This document shows, one piece after another, positions 42,171 to 50,864 of a stretch of DNA of 50,864 nt. The DNA lies in NCBI GenBank assembly GCA_030039615.1, contig JASHVF010000383.1:1-50864 (forward strand), given 5' to 3'. A program made the position numbers and the translations under genes. The notes under the pieces were generated by a model that had not been told where the DNA came from, did no database searches, and worked only from the letters and a program-made list of their open reading frames with translations. This DNA is from Gammaproteobacteria bacterium (lineage in GTDB: Bacteria > Pseudomonadota > Gammaproteobacteria > Steroidobacterales > Steroidobacteraceae). The stretch's first letter is position 1, and each line of letters opens with the position of its first letter.

Positions 42171-44828
42171 TTACCAGAAGTACTTGGCGGTGAAGTTGAT
42201 TTCGCGTCCGACGATCGAACGGCCGAAACCGACGTTGTTCTGGATCGTGTTACCGCCGAACCGCGCATTGCCCTCGGTCAGGCCGAGCTGGTTGGTGAGG
42301 TTCGAGCCGAGTATGCGGAACTCCCAGCTGTCCCCGACGTGGGCATCGATGCCGGCGGCCAGGTCGTAGTACTGGGGCAGCGGCGTCAGGCCCGTATCGT
42401 CCTGGAAGCGCTTGCCGATGTCCTCGTACGTCACCTGCTCGGTCAGCGTGCCCCAGCTGAAGAGCTGCGTGTCGCTCGGGGTTATGCGCAGCTGGTACTT
42501 CGGCAGGCGCGCCAGCTGGTTGTCGTTGATCGAGCCGCAGACCACCTGATTCTCGATGTTGGTGTAGATGAAGCAGCCCTGGAAGTCCTTGTAATGGGCG
42601 TCCTCGTAGATGCCGTTCACCGTGATCTTGAAGGTGCTGAGCGGCTGGTTGTCGCTGGTCGCGAACGGATTCACGCTGCCGACGAGGCGTCCGCCCTTCG
42701 AGGTCGATCCGTAGGTCGACGCCGGCCCGATCGGCACGTTGTCGATGTTGACCGGCGTGTAGGCCAGGCCGCTGAACTCCTTGTCGTAGACCGATGCGTC
42801 GATGTAGGTCCACTGGTTCTGGATCTTGAAGCCGAACTCGTAGTTCTGCAGCGTGGTGAGCGGCGCCTTGGCCGGACAGCCGCCGTTATTGCAACGGACG
42901 TCGTCGAAGTTCTCGAATTCCACGCCATTGTTGATGCGCACGTAGGCGCTCATGTTGTCGTTGAACTCGTAGTTGGCGCCGCCGGAGAACGTCGGCATGG
43001 TGTTGTTCTCGCTACCCGACGAGAAGGTGCCGTTCGGCAGGTCGACCGAGTTGTCCCACAGATTGGTGCCCGTTCCCGGGGCGCCTCCGCCCAGGTTCAC
43101 GGGCGAGGTGTTGCTGGTCTCCTGGCTCAGGTTGATGTGCTCGAGGCGCGCCGATATATCCAGCAACCAGCGGTCGATCTTCCACGCATTGGACAGATAG
43201 GCCGCCACGTTGGTGGCATCGCCGTTCTGCAGGATGTAGTAGCCGCCGTTGGCGTCGATGATGCCCTGGGGGCTGCTCACCTGGTACTGAGTGCCGCCCA
43301 CGTTCCCGGTGAGGATGATCGCCTGGGCGTTCGGCTGATTGGTGATCAGCACGTTGGAGCTCAGCGACCAGTTGTCGTTCATCGTGTAGTGGGTGACGTA
43401 GGCGCCCATGGTCAGGGTATCGCCGTTGCCGAAGTCCTTGATCAGGCGGAACTCATCCGCGATGTTGGTGATCTTCTTCTCCACCAGCCAGACCTGCTGC
43501 GTGACCACGCTCTGATTGGGGCTCACGGCGGTGCCGTTCTCGTAGGTCGCCGTGACGTCGCCCGGGGTCACCGGAGTGCCGGTCAGCACGGAGTCTCCGG
43601 CGATGTAGGCCGCCAGCGTCGTCGGGTTGCCGTTGTTGATCAGCGCGTGCGTATTGACGTAGCCGCCATCGAAGATGAAGTTGTTGCTGATCGACCAGCC
43701 GTCGTTAAGCGACATCTTCAGCTCCGAGCCGACGTAGCTCAGGTCGCCGCCGCGCCCGTCGCTGATGTCATCGTTCTGGAAGCAGTTGCAGGCCGGGTTC
43801 GGTATCTGGAAGTTCTCCAGCATCTTGCTGTTGTAGGTGGAGTTGAGCTGATTGAACCCGGGGTAGGTGTTCACCGAGCCGTTGCTGACGGTGTACGGAA
43901 AGTCGGCGACCCACGCGTTGTGGTCGTGCATGGTGCGCGCCCAGAACATGACCGAGCCGTTATCGAGAGTGTGTTTCAACGTGGCCGTCAGCTGACCGCC
44001 GATGTCGGACAGATACTGCGGATCGCGCACGCCTTCCGAGGTGCGGTAGAAGCCGCCGATGCTGCCGTACCACCCTTCGGCGAGCTTGCCGCTCTCGAAC
44101 AGATCCACCCGATACAGACCTTCGTCGCCGTAGGTGACGCCCACCGACCCGGTCTCCTTGTCGGAGCCGGTGCGCAGGATCCAGTTGGCGGTGGCACCCG
44201 GCTGTCCCGGGCCGTAGATCGCGCTGGTTCCGCCCTGCACGATCTCGACACGCTCGACCGTGTCGTCGGCGCGGATGAGCGAGCTGTTATCCATGAAGGA
44301 CAGGTAGGGCGCGCCGTAGAGCGGCGACCCCTGGATCATGGTCGTGAAGAACGGCGAGTCGCCGCCGCCGTCGGGAAAGCCCGCGACGTCGATGTTGACG
44401 CCGGTCTGTCCGCCGGATGCTTCCGGCCAGATGCCGGGCGAGAGCTTGTAGACCTCGGCAGCGCTCGCCGGATCCGCCATCGCGATTTCCTGCAGCGAGG
44501 CCGACACGATGTTGTAGCTGGCATCCAGCTTTTTCACCGCCTGCGCGGAGGCCGTGACCACGACCTCCTGCAGCGACTCGGCGCCGGAGGCGGCAGCCGG
44601 GGTCGCGGCCGAGGCCTGCGCGGCCTGGCCCTGGTCGGCGGCGGCATCGGCGGCGCTCGCCATGCCGGCAGCCGTGCTGGCGAGAGCTCCCGCCACCGCC
44701 GCGGCGATACAGCGGGCCGCGCCGGACCGGCGCAGGAGTGTCGCAGCGATGGACGGTGAATCGACTAATGAATCAGTTAGAGCCAACGGAGCACTCACGT
44801 GGAGTGCTTTGTTGCTTTTCGCTCTCAT
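42171..44828 (-). CDS. TonB-dependent outer-membrane receptor with extended N-terminus
   Basis: This 885-residue receptor has a long N-terminal region with a hydrophobic signal (about 38-60) and an Ala-rich linker, then a TonB-box-like ESLQEVVVTAS near residue 84. The plug contains VERVEIVQGGTSAIYGPGQPGATANWI. The barrel is unusually rich in Asn, Ser and Tyr and ends in a terminal aromatic (YFW). Four cysteines in a CNCF and nearby pair, and CNNGGC, may form disulfides in outer loops. The substrate is unknown; adjacency to GH36 and GH31 genes suggests an alpha-linked oligosaccharide. Codon use is visibly less GC-rich than the neighbours (more Asn and Asp-Asn tracts), partly owing to composition. 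A strong ribosome binding site precedes the ATG, and a promoter and terminator are visible. Confidence 0.93.
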   Translation of the reverse strand: MRAKSNKALHVSAPLALTDSLVDSPSIAATLLRRSGAARCIAAAVAGALASTAAGMASAADAAADQGQAAQASAATPAAASGAESLQEVVVTASAQAVKKLDASYNIVSASLQEIAMADPASAAEVYKLSPGIWPEASGGQTGVNIDVAGFPDGGGDSPFFTTMIQGSPLYGAPYLSFMDNSSLIRADDTVERVEIVQGGTSAIYGPGQPGATANWILRTGSDKETGSVGVTYGDEGLYRVDLFESGKLAEGWYGSIGGFYRTSEGVRDPQYLSDIGGQLTATLKHTLDNGSVMFWARTMHDHNAWVADFPYTVSNGSVNTYPGFNQLNSTYNSKMLENFQIPNPACNCFQNDDISDGRGGDLSYVGSELKMSLNDGWSISNNFIFDGGYVNTHALINNGNPTTLAAYIAGDSVLTGTPVTPGDVTATYENGTAVSPNQSVVTQQVWLVEKKITNIADEFRLIKDFGNGDTLTMGAYVTHYTMNDNWSLSSNVLITNQPNAQAIILTGNVGGTQYQVSSPQGIIDANGGYYILQNGDATNVAAYLSNAWKIDRWLLDISARLEHINLSQETSNTSPVNLGGGAPGTGTNLWDNSVDLPNGTFSSGSENNTMPTFSGGANYEFNDNMSAYVRINNGVEFENFDDVRCNNGGCPAKAPLTTLQNYEFGFKIQNQWTYIDASVYDKEFSGLAYTPVNIDNVPIGPASTYGSTSKGGRLVGSVNPFATSDNQPLSTFKITVNGIYEDAHYKDFQGCFIYTNIENQVVCGSINDNQLARLPKYQLRITPSDTQLFSWGTLTEQVTYEDIGKRFQDDTGLTPLPQYYDLAAGIDAHVGDSWEFRILGSNLTNQLGLTEGNARFGGNTIQNNVGFGRSIVGREINFTAKYFW

Positions 44829-44986
44829 GGATGGTCCCCTCCGAAATGGTTGAGCAGGCAGTTCTTAAGCTGATCGAGTCCCTTTTTGCTGATCGTTGTT
44901 TGTTTGTTGCAGGTGCTGCCCGCGCCGTGCGTATCCGCTCCCACGGTCGTCCACGCACTTGCGCTTCGGACCCCGCACCTGGACCG

Positions 44987-45015
44987 ACTCTAATGAAACC
45001 GATTTCCGATGACAA
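44987..45015 (-). promoter_or_regulatory. Promoter of the TonB-dependent receptor gene
   Basis: On the minus strand TTGTCA (45015-45010), a 17-base spacer and TAGAGT (44992-44987) form a reasonable sigma70 promoter. Transcription would start near 44980, giving a leader of about 150 bases that includes an A/C-rich stretch (CAACAAACAAACAA) and a good GGAGG near 44840. The rest of the gap to the GH36 gene (45016-45087) holds nothing I recognise. Confidence 0.5.
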
Positions 45016-45087
45016 GGGAGTGTCGCGAATTTACAACGAGCCGGGGGCGGGGTCTGCCGCGGCGCGCGCGCCCAGGCGACGGATGCT

Positions 45088-47259
45088 TCAGTCGCGTCGC
45101 TCGATGAGGATGAGCTCGGAGGAGAGCGGGACGGGCAACGAGACCGCGAGACCCTCGCGCGCGAGCTCGGCGCCGGTCGCGAGACGCTCCGAGGAGGGCC
45201 CGCGGTCCGCGAACCGCAGCAGGTAGTGGCCGCGAGAGGCGAGGCCTGCGAGATGGAACCGATGCAGCGGCTCCCCGGGAGCCGAGCCGCGGAACGCATA
45301 GAGGACGCCGCGGCGCAGCCGATCGGAGTAGTACTCGATGCCGTCCCAGTGCACCCCGTCGGGCCGCCCGGACACGTGGTAGAGGTCGGCGGAGCGGATC
45401 AACGGACGCAGCTGCGTGCGGTACAGCAGGAACTCGCGCCGCGCCGCGGCGCGGCGCGCGCCACTCCAGCGGTCCGGGTCGAGCATCAGCGAGAACCAGC
45501 CGAGCATGCCGCTGCGCAGCTGGTAGCGGAAGGCCGCGAGGCTCGGCGCCGGCCAGTCGCCGACGTAGCTCTCGAGCATCGCCGGCGGCAGCGCGTAGCT
45601 CGCGTCGTAGAAGGCGCGGCGGTTGGCGAGCGGATCGTAGATGTCGGTGCTCGAGAAGTAGTCGCCGTGGGCGGCGCTGCCGAAGTCCACCATGCGGCCG
45701 CCGTCGTTGCAGATCTCGAGCAGCAGAGCGGGGTGGCGCGCGCGCAGCTGTTCGTAGAGCGCGTAATAGGCGCGCGTGGCGTGGTCGCTCACGTCGGTGG
45801 CGTTCGAGCTGTCGACCCACACGTAGCCCGAGTCCGTGTAGACCCTGAGCGTCGCGGGATCCGGCGGTGCGGCCGGGTGATCCGCGCGCGAGCTGCCCTG
45901 CGCCACCAGATAGCCGTCGTGCTCGAGCATGTCGAGGTGGTAGTCGGCGACGATGCGCTCGAGCTCGTGCGCCGCCCACGCGGCGGCCTGCGGCACGCCG
46001 AGGTCGATGGTGATGCCCTTGAAAGCTTCCGTATGCCGCCATCCCGGCGGCGGGTCGGCGATCAGCCAGTCGCGCGTCACCGGATCGTCGATCGCGAGTG
46101 CGCCGGGCGCGGAGGAGGTGCCGGCCTGCGCCCAGTCGACCCACAGCCCGAACTTGAGTCCGTGGCGGTGCGCGAAGTCGGCGAGGTGGGCGATGCCGGC
46201 GGGGAATTTCGCGGGGTCGGGGTGCCAGTCACCGACGTCGCGAAACCAGCCCGCATCGAGATGGAACATCTCGAGACCGAGGGAAGAGGCGGCCACGATC
46301 ATGCGCTGCGCCAGCGCCTCATCCACCGCCACGCCACTTCCCCAGCTGTTGCTCACCAGCAGCGGATAGGAAGGATTCCCGAGCGTGCGGGGGTTACCGA
46401 GCACCGCGCGCACCCAGCGCCGCAATACATTGGCGGCGCCGTCGGGTCCGCCCGTGGCGCCGCCGATGAACACCGTGGGAGTGACGAGTGTGCCGCCCGG
46501 CGGCAGGCGCGTGCGGTACGGGGCGGGACTCGGGTCGAGTCCGGCCTCGCCGCGCAGCGATGCGCCGCGGCGCGCAAGCGCGATGTGCGTGCGGCCGCTG
46601 AACTCGATACCGAGGTACCAGCCGCGGCCGCTCGAGGGCTCATCGACCAGCACATAGGGAATCATCTCGCGCGCGCGGCCCGCGAGCGGGCGCGCGTAGG
46701 TGCTCGAGGTTCCCTCCCAGGCATCGCCGTCGCGCAGCGCATCGAGGTGCACGCCCGCATCCGAGGGGGCATCCGCTCCCTTCTCGATCCACAGACGCTC
46801 GAGTGCGGTTGCAGGCGCGACGACCCAGTCGAAGGTCAGGCTCGGCTCAAGCGCCAGCCAGAGGGCCTGGTTGCCGAGGTTCTGGAGCTCGATGCTGTGC
46901 TCGATGGGCCCGAACGGTGCGCGCGCGCGCCACCGGCTTACCACCCTGAGCGCCGGCGCGTCGCTCACGTAGACGAGCGCAATCTCGCGCGCGTCGCGGC
47001 GGCTGGCCGCCGGATCGTAGCGCCAGTGGAGAGCTTGCGGCGTGCCGTCCACCAGGGCCTGCTGCGGCAGAGTCTGCGCGGCATCGCCCTCGAGCAGCGG
47101 GCGGCCGTGCTCGCCGAGCGAGCGCAGTCGCGGCGCCTCGGGGCCCGCCTCGACGGTGAGCGTGGTGTCGGCGGTCGAAAGTACCGCGCTGTCGGGACTG
47201 GCCGCGTGCGCGGCCGCGGCCGTCGCGGTGAGTGCCAGAACGAGGGCGGCAGCTCGCAT
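45088..47259 (-). CDS. Exported GH36 alpha-galactosidase-type glycosidase
   Basis: This 723-residue protein has a signal peptide (about residues 1-20), an N-terminal beta-sandwich domain and a central catalytic barrel. Nucleophile Asp448 is in DMLEHDGYL and acid/base Asp525 in NDGGRMVDFG, within blocks typical of GH36 (LDAGWFRDVGDWHPDP, KFGLWVDWAQ). GH36 enzymes remove alpha-galactose from raffinose-family and related sugars; some act on N-acetylgalactosamine. It ends 260 bases before the receptor gene and may be co-regulated with it. The start at 47259 gives a clean signal peptide; an upstream open frame to 47709 runs antisense to the next gene and lacks coding character. Confidence 0.88.
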   Translation of the reverse strand: MRAAALVLALTATAAAAHAASPDSAVLSTADTTLTVEAGPEAPRLRSLGEHGRPLLEGDAAQTLPQQALVDGTPQALHWRYDPAASRRDAREIALVYVSDAPALRVVSRWRARAPFGPIEHSIELQNLGNQALWLALEPSLTFDWVVAPATALERLWIEKGADAPSDAGVHLDALRDGDAWEGTSSTYARPLAGRAREMIPYVLVDEPSSGRGWYLGIEFSGRTHIALARRGASLRGEAGLDPSPAPYRTRLPPGGTLVTPTVFIGGATGGPDGAANVLRRWVRAVLGNPRTLGNPSYPLLVSNSWGSGVAVDEALAQRMIVAASSLGLEMFHLDAGWFRDVGDWHPDPAKFPAGIAHLADFAHRHGLKFGLWVDWAQAGTSSAPGALAIDDPVTRDWLIADPPPGWRHTEAFKGITIDLGVPQAAAWAAHELERIVADYHLDMLEHDGYLVAQGSSRADHPAAPPDPATLRVYTDSGYVWVDSSNATDVSDHATRAYYALYEQLRARHPALLLEICNDGGRMVDFGSAAHGDYFSSTDIYDPLANRRAFYDASYALPPAMLESYVGDWPAPSLAAFRYQLRSGMLGWFSLMLDPDRWSGARRAAARREFLLYRTQLRPLIRSADLYHVSGRPDGVHWDGIEYYSDRLRRGVLYAFRGSAPGEPLHRFHLAGLASRGHYLLRFADRGPSSERLATGAELAREGLAVSLPVPLSSELILIERRD

Positions 47260-47337
47260 GGCCGCGATCTTCGCACACGGGTGACCGAGCTCCGCGACCA
47301 GAGTATCGTCATGCGGCACGGCAAGGCGAGGTGCGTC

Positions 47338-47928
47338 ATGCGTAACGCAAGAGGCGGAGCGAACGGGGCCGGGCGGATTCTCGCGGCGGCGGTGTTGCTG
47401 GCGATGGCGCTGGCCGTGCTCGCCGCTCCGCGAGCGGCGCTGGCCGCCGAGCCCGGCGACGTGCCGGCGGTGTGGGTGCAGAAGGAAGTGCGGTTCGTGT
47501 ATACGGGATTCACCACCAAATACAGCTGCGACGGACTCGTGGACAGGGTGCGAGGGATGCTGCTCGAGCTCGGAGCGCGCGCCGACCTCAAGGTATTGCC
47601 CTACGGCTGCGTGCGCTCGGGCACGCCCGAGACCAATCCCGGCGTCCGCATCGTCATGCACGTGCTGCAGCCGGCGACCGCCGCGGGCGGGGAGTCGGTC
47701 GCGGCGCACTGGAAGACGGTCGACCTGCTCTCCGGCCGCGACGCCGTCGATGCATCGCTCGACTGCGAGCTGATCGCCCAGCTGAAGCGCGATGTGCTGC
47801 CCGCGTTCTCACCGCGGCACGTCGATTACAGCGCCGTCTGCAGCGCACACCAGCCGATCGCCGGCGGCACGCAGCTCAAGGCACAGGTGCTGATCGGCGA
47901 CGGCGCCGCGGGCGTCGCGTCCCGTTAG
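47338..47928 (+). CDS. Secreted protein of unknown function
   Basis: This 196-residue protein has a long signal peptide (hydrophobic about 13-32, cleaved after ALAAE-type Ala sequence). The mature domain contains four Cys in SCDGL, YGC, DCEL and VC, likely forming two disulfides, and ends with GTQLKAQVLIGDG. I do not recognise a family. It is divergent from GH36 with a 78-base shared intergenic region and is followed 37 bases later by GH31. ATG 47338 lies six bases after GAGG; an in-frame ATG at 47311 would add nine residues ahead of the signal. Confidence 0.7.
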   Translation: MRNARGGANGAGRILAAAVLLAMALAVLAAPRAALAAEPGDVPAVWVQKEVRFVYTGFTTKYSCDGLVDRVRGMLLELGARADLKVLPYGCVRSGTPETNPGVRIVMHVLQPATAAGGESVAAHWKTVDLLSGRDAVDASLDCELIAQLKRDVLPAFSPRHVDYSAVCSAHQPIAGGTQLKAQVLIGDGAAGVASR

Positions 47929-47965
47929 GCATTCGCCACCGCACCGCCCCGACCCTGCGCTGCGC

Positions 47966-50722
47966 ATGTACCGGGCCCGTTACGCGAGCGTCGTCGCCCT
48001 CGGTCTGCTCGCCGGCGTGGCGGCACTGCCCGCGTGCGCGGCCGCGGGTCCCTCGAGCGCGGTGGTTTCCGGCAAGGCGCGCTTCGAGTTCCTCACGCCC
48101 TGGCTGGTACGCCTCGAGTACTCACCCTCCGGGGCTTTCACCGATGCCCCGACCGCGGTCGTAGAGCGGCGCGATTGGCCGCAGGTCATGGTGCAGTCGC
48201 GCGAGCAGGACGGCTGGCTGATCGCCACGACCAGCGCCATCACGCTGCACTATCGCCCGGGATCGGGGCCGTTCACCGCCGCGAATCTCTCGGTGGCGTG
48301 GAGCGACCGCGCCGGCCTGACGCACGTATGGCATCCCGGGGATGCGGACCCGCGCAACCTCGGCGGCCTCACCTATTCGCTCGATAACATCGCCGCGGCC
48401 AACCTGCCGCGCGATGGCATGGATCTCGCGAGCCCGGTGCACGACTCGATCCCGGGGATCGACCTGGTGCTGCCGCGGGCGCTGCCGGGGCTCCTCAGCC
48501 GCAGCGGCTACGCGCTCATCGACGACAGCGAGACCCCGGTATGGAATGCGCAGCGCCGCTGGATCGAGCCGCGGACGGCGAAGGGACAGGACTGGTATCT
48601 GTTTGCCTACGACCGCGATTTCCGCCGGGTGCTCGGCGAGTACGCGCAGCTGTGCGGACCGATCCCGATGATCCCGCGCTACGTGCTCGCGCCGATGATC
48701 ACGGATTTCAACTTTGAGTACTTCCCGGGCAGCGCCGAGTCGCAGCGCCCGGATTTCGCCCGCTACGACCAGCGCTACCTGCTCGGCGAAGTCGACCGCC
48801 TGCGCGCGAGTCACATTCCCTTCGACACCCTGGTGCTCGACTTCGCATGGCACAACTACGGCTGGGACGGGGGCTACGACTGGAGTCCGCTCTTTCCGCA
48901 GCCGCTCGAGCTGCTGCGCGCGCTGCGCCAGCGCGGCGTACGCCTGAGCCTCAACGACCATCCGGGCTACATCAACACCGACGAGAGCATTCTCTCCGCG
49001 AGCGACAGCCATGCGCCCGCGGTGCTGGCGGCGCTTGGCCGGCCGCCGCCGTCTCCGCCCGGCTTCGATCTCGACGTCGCGCGCGGCTGGAGCTTCTCCA
49101 CCGAGCCGCGCGACGGACACTGGCGGCCGATCCGCATCGGACTTCCGTGGCAGGAGCAGGGCCACGCCGGCTACCGCGGCGTCGGCTGGTACCGCAACAG
49201 CGTGTCGCTCCCGGCGCCGCTGCCGGCGGCGCTCTATCTGTATGTGGGCGAGGTCCGCAAGAGCTACCGGGTGCTGGTCAACGGCAAGGAGGCGACCCCG
49301 AGCGCCATTCACTGGCCGCAGCGCCTCACCTATACCGACATCACGCCGCTGGTGCATTCCGGGACGAACGAGATCCTGCTGCGCGTCGAGCCGGAGACGG
49401 ATGCCGGCTCGCGCAAGCCGCGCGATGGAATTCTGCTCGGGCCGGTGGCGATCCGCGACCGGGTGCCGCCCGCGCGCATCGCCTTCGACCTCTCGGATCA
49501 GAAGCAGGCGGAGGTCTCGATGCAGCTGCTGCACGGACCGCTGATGGATCAGGGGGTCGACGTCTGGTGGGTCGACGGCGGGAGCGGCGCGGTCAGCATG
49601 CCGGGGCTCAACAAGCAGCTCTGGACCAACAAGGTCTTCTACGACTTCAGTGCCGAGCACAGCGGGCGCCGCGCCTTCATCCTCGCGCGCTACGGCGACT
49701 GGGGGAGCGAGCGCTACCCCGGCTACTTCACCGGCGATACCTACTCGGAGTGGCCGGTGCTCGCCTACGAGGTGGCCTTCTCGGTACGCGGCGGCAACGT
49801 GCTGGTGCCCTGGATCAGCCACGACATTGGCGGCTTTCACGGCGCGCGGATCGATTTCGAGCTGTACGCGCGCTGGCTCGAGTTCGGCACCTTCAGCGCC
49901 ATCCTGCGCATGCACAGCGCGCACGAGAACCCGCTCGAGGGGAACCTGCGGATGCCGTGGTACTACGGGCCGCGGGGCGTCGCGCTCATGCGCAAGTACT
50001 TCACGCTGCGCACCCAGCTGATCCCCTACATGTACTCCTACGCCTGGCGCGCGCACCGCGACTCGCTGCCGCTGCTCACACCGCTCTACCTCCAGTACCC
50101 GGATCAGGAGGAAGCCTACCTGCACCCGCACGAGTACTTCTTCGGCGAGCAGCTGCTGGTCGCGCCGGTGGTGGCCGCCGGAGGCCGGCAGACGGTCTGG
50201 CTGCCGGCCGGCGACTGGCTCGACTTCTTCAGCGGCAAGCGCTACCAGGGCGGTCAGAGTCTCACCCTCGACTACGCGGTCGATGCCACGCCGGTATTCG
50301 TGCGCGCCGGTGCCGTCATCCCCGAGCAGCCGCCCGGCGCACGCTCGGACGCGGCGCCCCTCGATCACCTGATCCTCGAGGTGTACGGCGCGGGCAGCGG
50401 ACGCTTCGCGCTCTACGAGGACGACGGCAGCTCATTGCGCTACGACGCGGAGGGGACCCACGCGATCACCTCGCTGGCGCACGAGGTCAGCGCCGACGGC
50501 GTGCACCATCTGGTGGTCGAGCCGGCACGCGGCAGCTTTGCCGGACAGCCGGCCACGCGCTCCTACGAGCTGCGCCTGCATGGCGCGGGCAAGCCGGCCG
50601 GCATCACGGTCAACGGCAGGAGCGCGGCGGTTCCCTGGACGTTCGATGCGCACAGCGGCGTCGCCGTCGCGCGGCTGCCGGCGCAACCCGTGGGCGAGGA
50701 GCTGCGGGTCGAGTGGCACTGA
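47966..50722 (+). CDS. Exported GH31 family alpha-glycosidase with an internal beta-sandwich insertion
   Basis: This 918-residue exported enzyme has a signal peptide (about residues 1-27) and the GH31 N-terminal sandwich. Its barrel has strand 1 at IPRYVLAPMITDFNF and the nucleophile Asp537 in WWVDGG. The acid/base Asp591 is in GDTYSEW, and the C-terminal sandwich is present. Between barrel strands 3 (LSLNDHPGY) and 4 there is an extra domain (about residues 360-500) with the look of a GH2-type jelly-roll sugar-binding domain (GWYRNSVSLP, VLVNGKEATPS, TDITPLVHSGTNEILLRVEP). GH31 includes alpha-glucosidases, alpha-xylosidases and alpha-galactosidases; I cannot choose. The neighbourhood suggests cooperation with GH36 and the receptor. 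Confidence 0.87.
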   Translation: MYRARYASVVALGLLAGVAALPACAAAGPSSAVVSGKARFEFLTPWLVRLEYSPSGAFTDAPTAVVERRDWPQVMVQSREQDGWLIATTSAITLHYRPGSGPFTAANLSVAWSDRAGLTHVWHPGDADPRNLGGLTYSLDNIAAANLPRDGMDLASPVHDSIPGIDLVLPRALPGLLSRSGYALIDDSETPVWNAQRRWIEPRTAKGQDWYLFAYDRDFRRVLGEYAQLCGPIPMIPRYVLAPMITDFNFEYFPGSAESQRPDFARYDQRYLLGEVDRLRASHIPFDTLVLDFAWHNYGWDGGYDWSPLFPQPLELLRALRQRGVRLSLNDHPGYINTDESILSASDSHAPAVLAALGRPPPSPPGFDLDVARGWSFSTEPRDGHWRPIRIGLPWQEQGHAGYRGVGWYRNSVSLPAPLPAALYLYVGEVRKSYRVLVNGKEATPSAIHWPQRLTYTDITPLVHSGTNEILLRVEPETDAGSRKPRDGILLGPVAIRDRVPPARIAFDLSDQKQAEVSMQLLHGPLMDQGVDVWWVDGGSGAVSMPGLNKQLWTNKVFYDFSAEHSGRRAFILARYGDWGSERYPGYFTGDTYSEWPVLAYEVAFSVRGGNVLVPWISHDIGGFHGARIDFELYARWLEFGTFSAILRMHSAHENPLEGNLRMPWYYGPRGVALMRKYFTLRTQLIPYMYSYAWRAHRDSLPLLTPLYLQYPDQEEAYLHPHEYFFGEQLLVAPVVAAGGRQTVWLPAGDWLDFFSGKRYQGGQSLTLDYAVDATPVFVRAGAVIPEQPPGARSDAAPLDHLILEVYGAGSGRFALYEDDGSSLRYDAEGTHAITSLAHEVSADGVHHLVVEPARGSFAGQPATRSYELRLHGAGKPAGITVNGRSAAVPWTFDAHSGVAVARLPAQPVGEELRVEWH

Positions 50723-50731
50723 GGCGTGGCT

Positions 50732-50864
50732 TCAGGCCGAGAGCGTGAGGAACGTCGAGTACTCCTCTTCGTCGATCGCCACGTAGGGCAGGAGCGTGAG
50801 CGGCTGCGCGGCGAGGCCCGCCTGCCAGCGGCGCGGCGCGACCTGCCGTGCCGCGAGCAGCTCG
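50732..50864 (-). CDS. 3' end of an unidentified minus-strand gene
   Basis: On the minus strand an open frame runs from the window edge to TGA at 50734-50732, giving 43 residues ending in LPYVAIDEEEYSTFLTLSA. Its composition is protein-like and it occupies the only remaining space beyond GH31. The family cannot be told from the fragment. It converges on GH31 with nine bases between stops. Confidence 0.55.
   Translation of the reverse strand, partial: ELLAARQVAPRRWQAGLAAQPLTLLPYVAIDEEEYSTFLTLSA

Overview
The window is about 50.9 kb of very GC-rich, gene-dense bacterial chromosome. TonB-dependent receptors, c-type cytochromes, Sec, Tat and lipoprotein signals, bactofilins and a tRNA with an encoded CCA point to a Gram-negative proteobacterium. 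A high-GC gammaproteobacterium of the Steroidobacter/Nevskia/Xanthomonad type fits best, but this is inference because no rRNA or ribosomal marker is present. I see no insertion sequence, phage, integrase or CRISPR array, and no recognisable transcription factor.

Left part (1-18.2 kb). A ParB-like protein and tRNA-Ser(UGA) face two tandem bactofilins and a small secreted protein on the minus strand. Then comes an unbroken plus-strand run of eleven closely spaced or overlapping genes: a beta-helix lipoprotein and SO2930-type diheme cytochrome pair, a TonB-dependent receptor, a coniferyl-aldehyde-type dehydrogenase, a PQQ alcohol dehydrogenase with a lanthanide-type Asp-Tyr-Asp motif and its cytochrome c, trehalase, a sugar MFS transporter, prolyl oligopeptidase, HutD and a ClC transporter. 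It reads as an outer-membrane uptake and periplasmic alcohol/aldehyde oxidation module followed by sugar and peptide genes.

Middle part (18.2-32.5 kb). Mostly housekeeping or stand-alone enzymes: PurU, pirin, a TMEM175-type channel, an acyl-CoA synthetase, a MauE/MauD pair without methylamine dehydrogenase, an O-methyltransferase, a FosX-like enzyme, an AlaX editing protein, a PhzF enzyme, an M13 peptidase, a CocE-type hydrolase and an MttB-family methyltransferase without a corrinoid partner.

Right part (32.5-50.9 kb). A Gfo/Idh/MocA oxidoreductase, a Tat-exported TIM-barrel enzyme, an MFS transporter, a second TIM-barrel enzyme, a GMC flavoprotein, its gluconate-2-dehydrogenase-subunit-3-like partner and a DUF1080 protein resemble a periplasmic pathway that oxidises a glycoside at C3 and cleaves the 3-keto product. 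This is my leading candidate for an undescribed system. The operon ends in a TPR/2OG-oxygenase fusion convergent with a second TonB-dependent receptor, followed by GH36 and GH31 glycosidases that suggest alpha-linked oligosaccharide use. The last 130 bases hold the 3' end of a minus-strand gene.

Several convergent gene pairs overlap at their stop codons, and several genes have a -10-like hexamer only 6-10 bases before the start codon, suggesting very short or absent 5' leaders.
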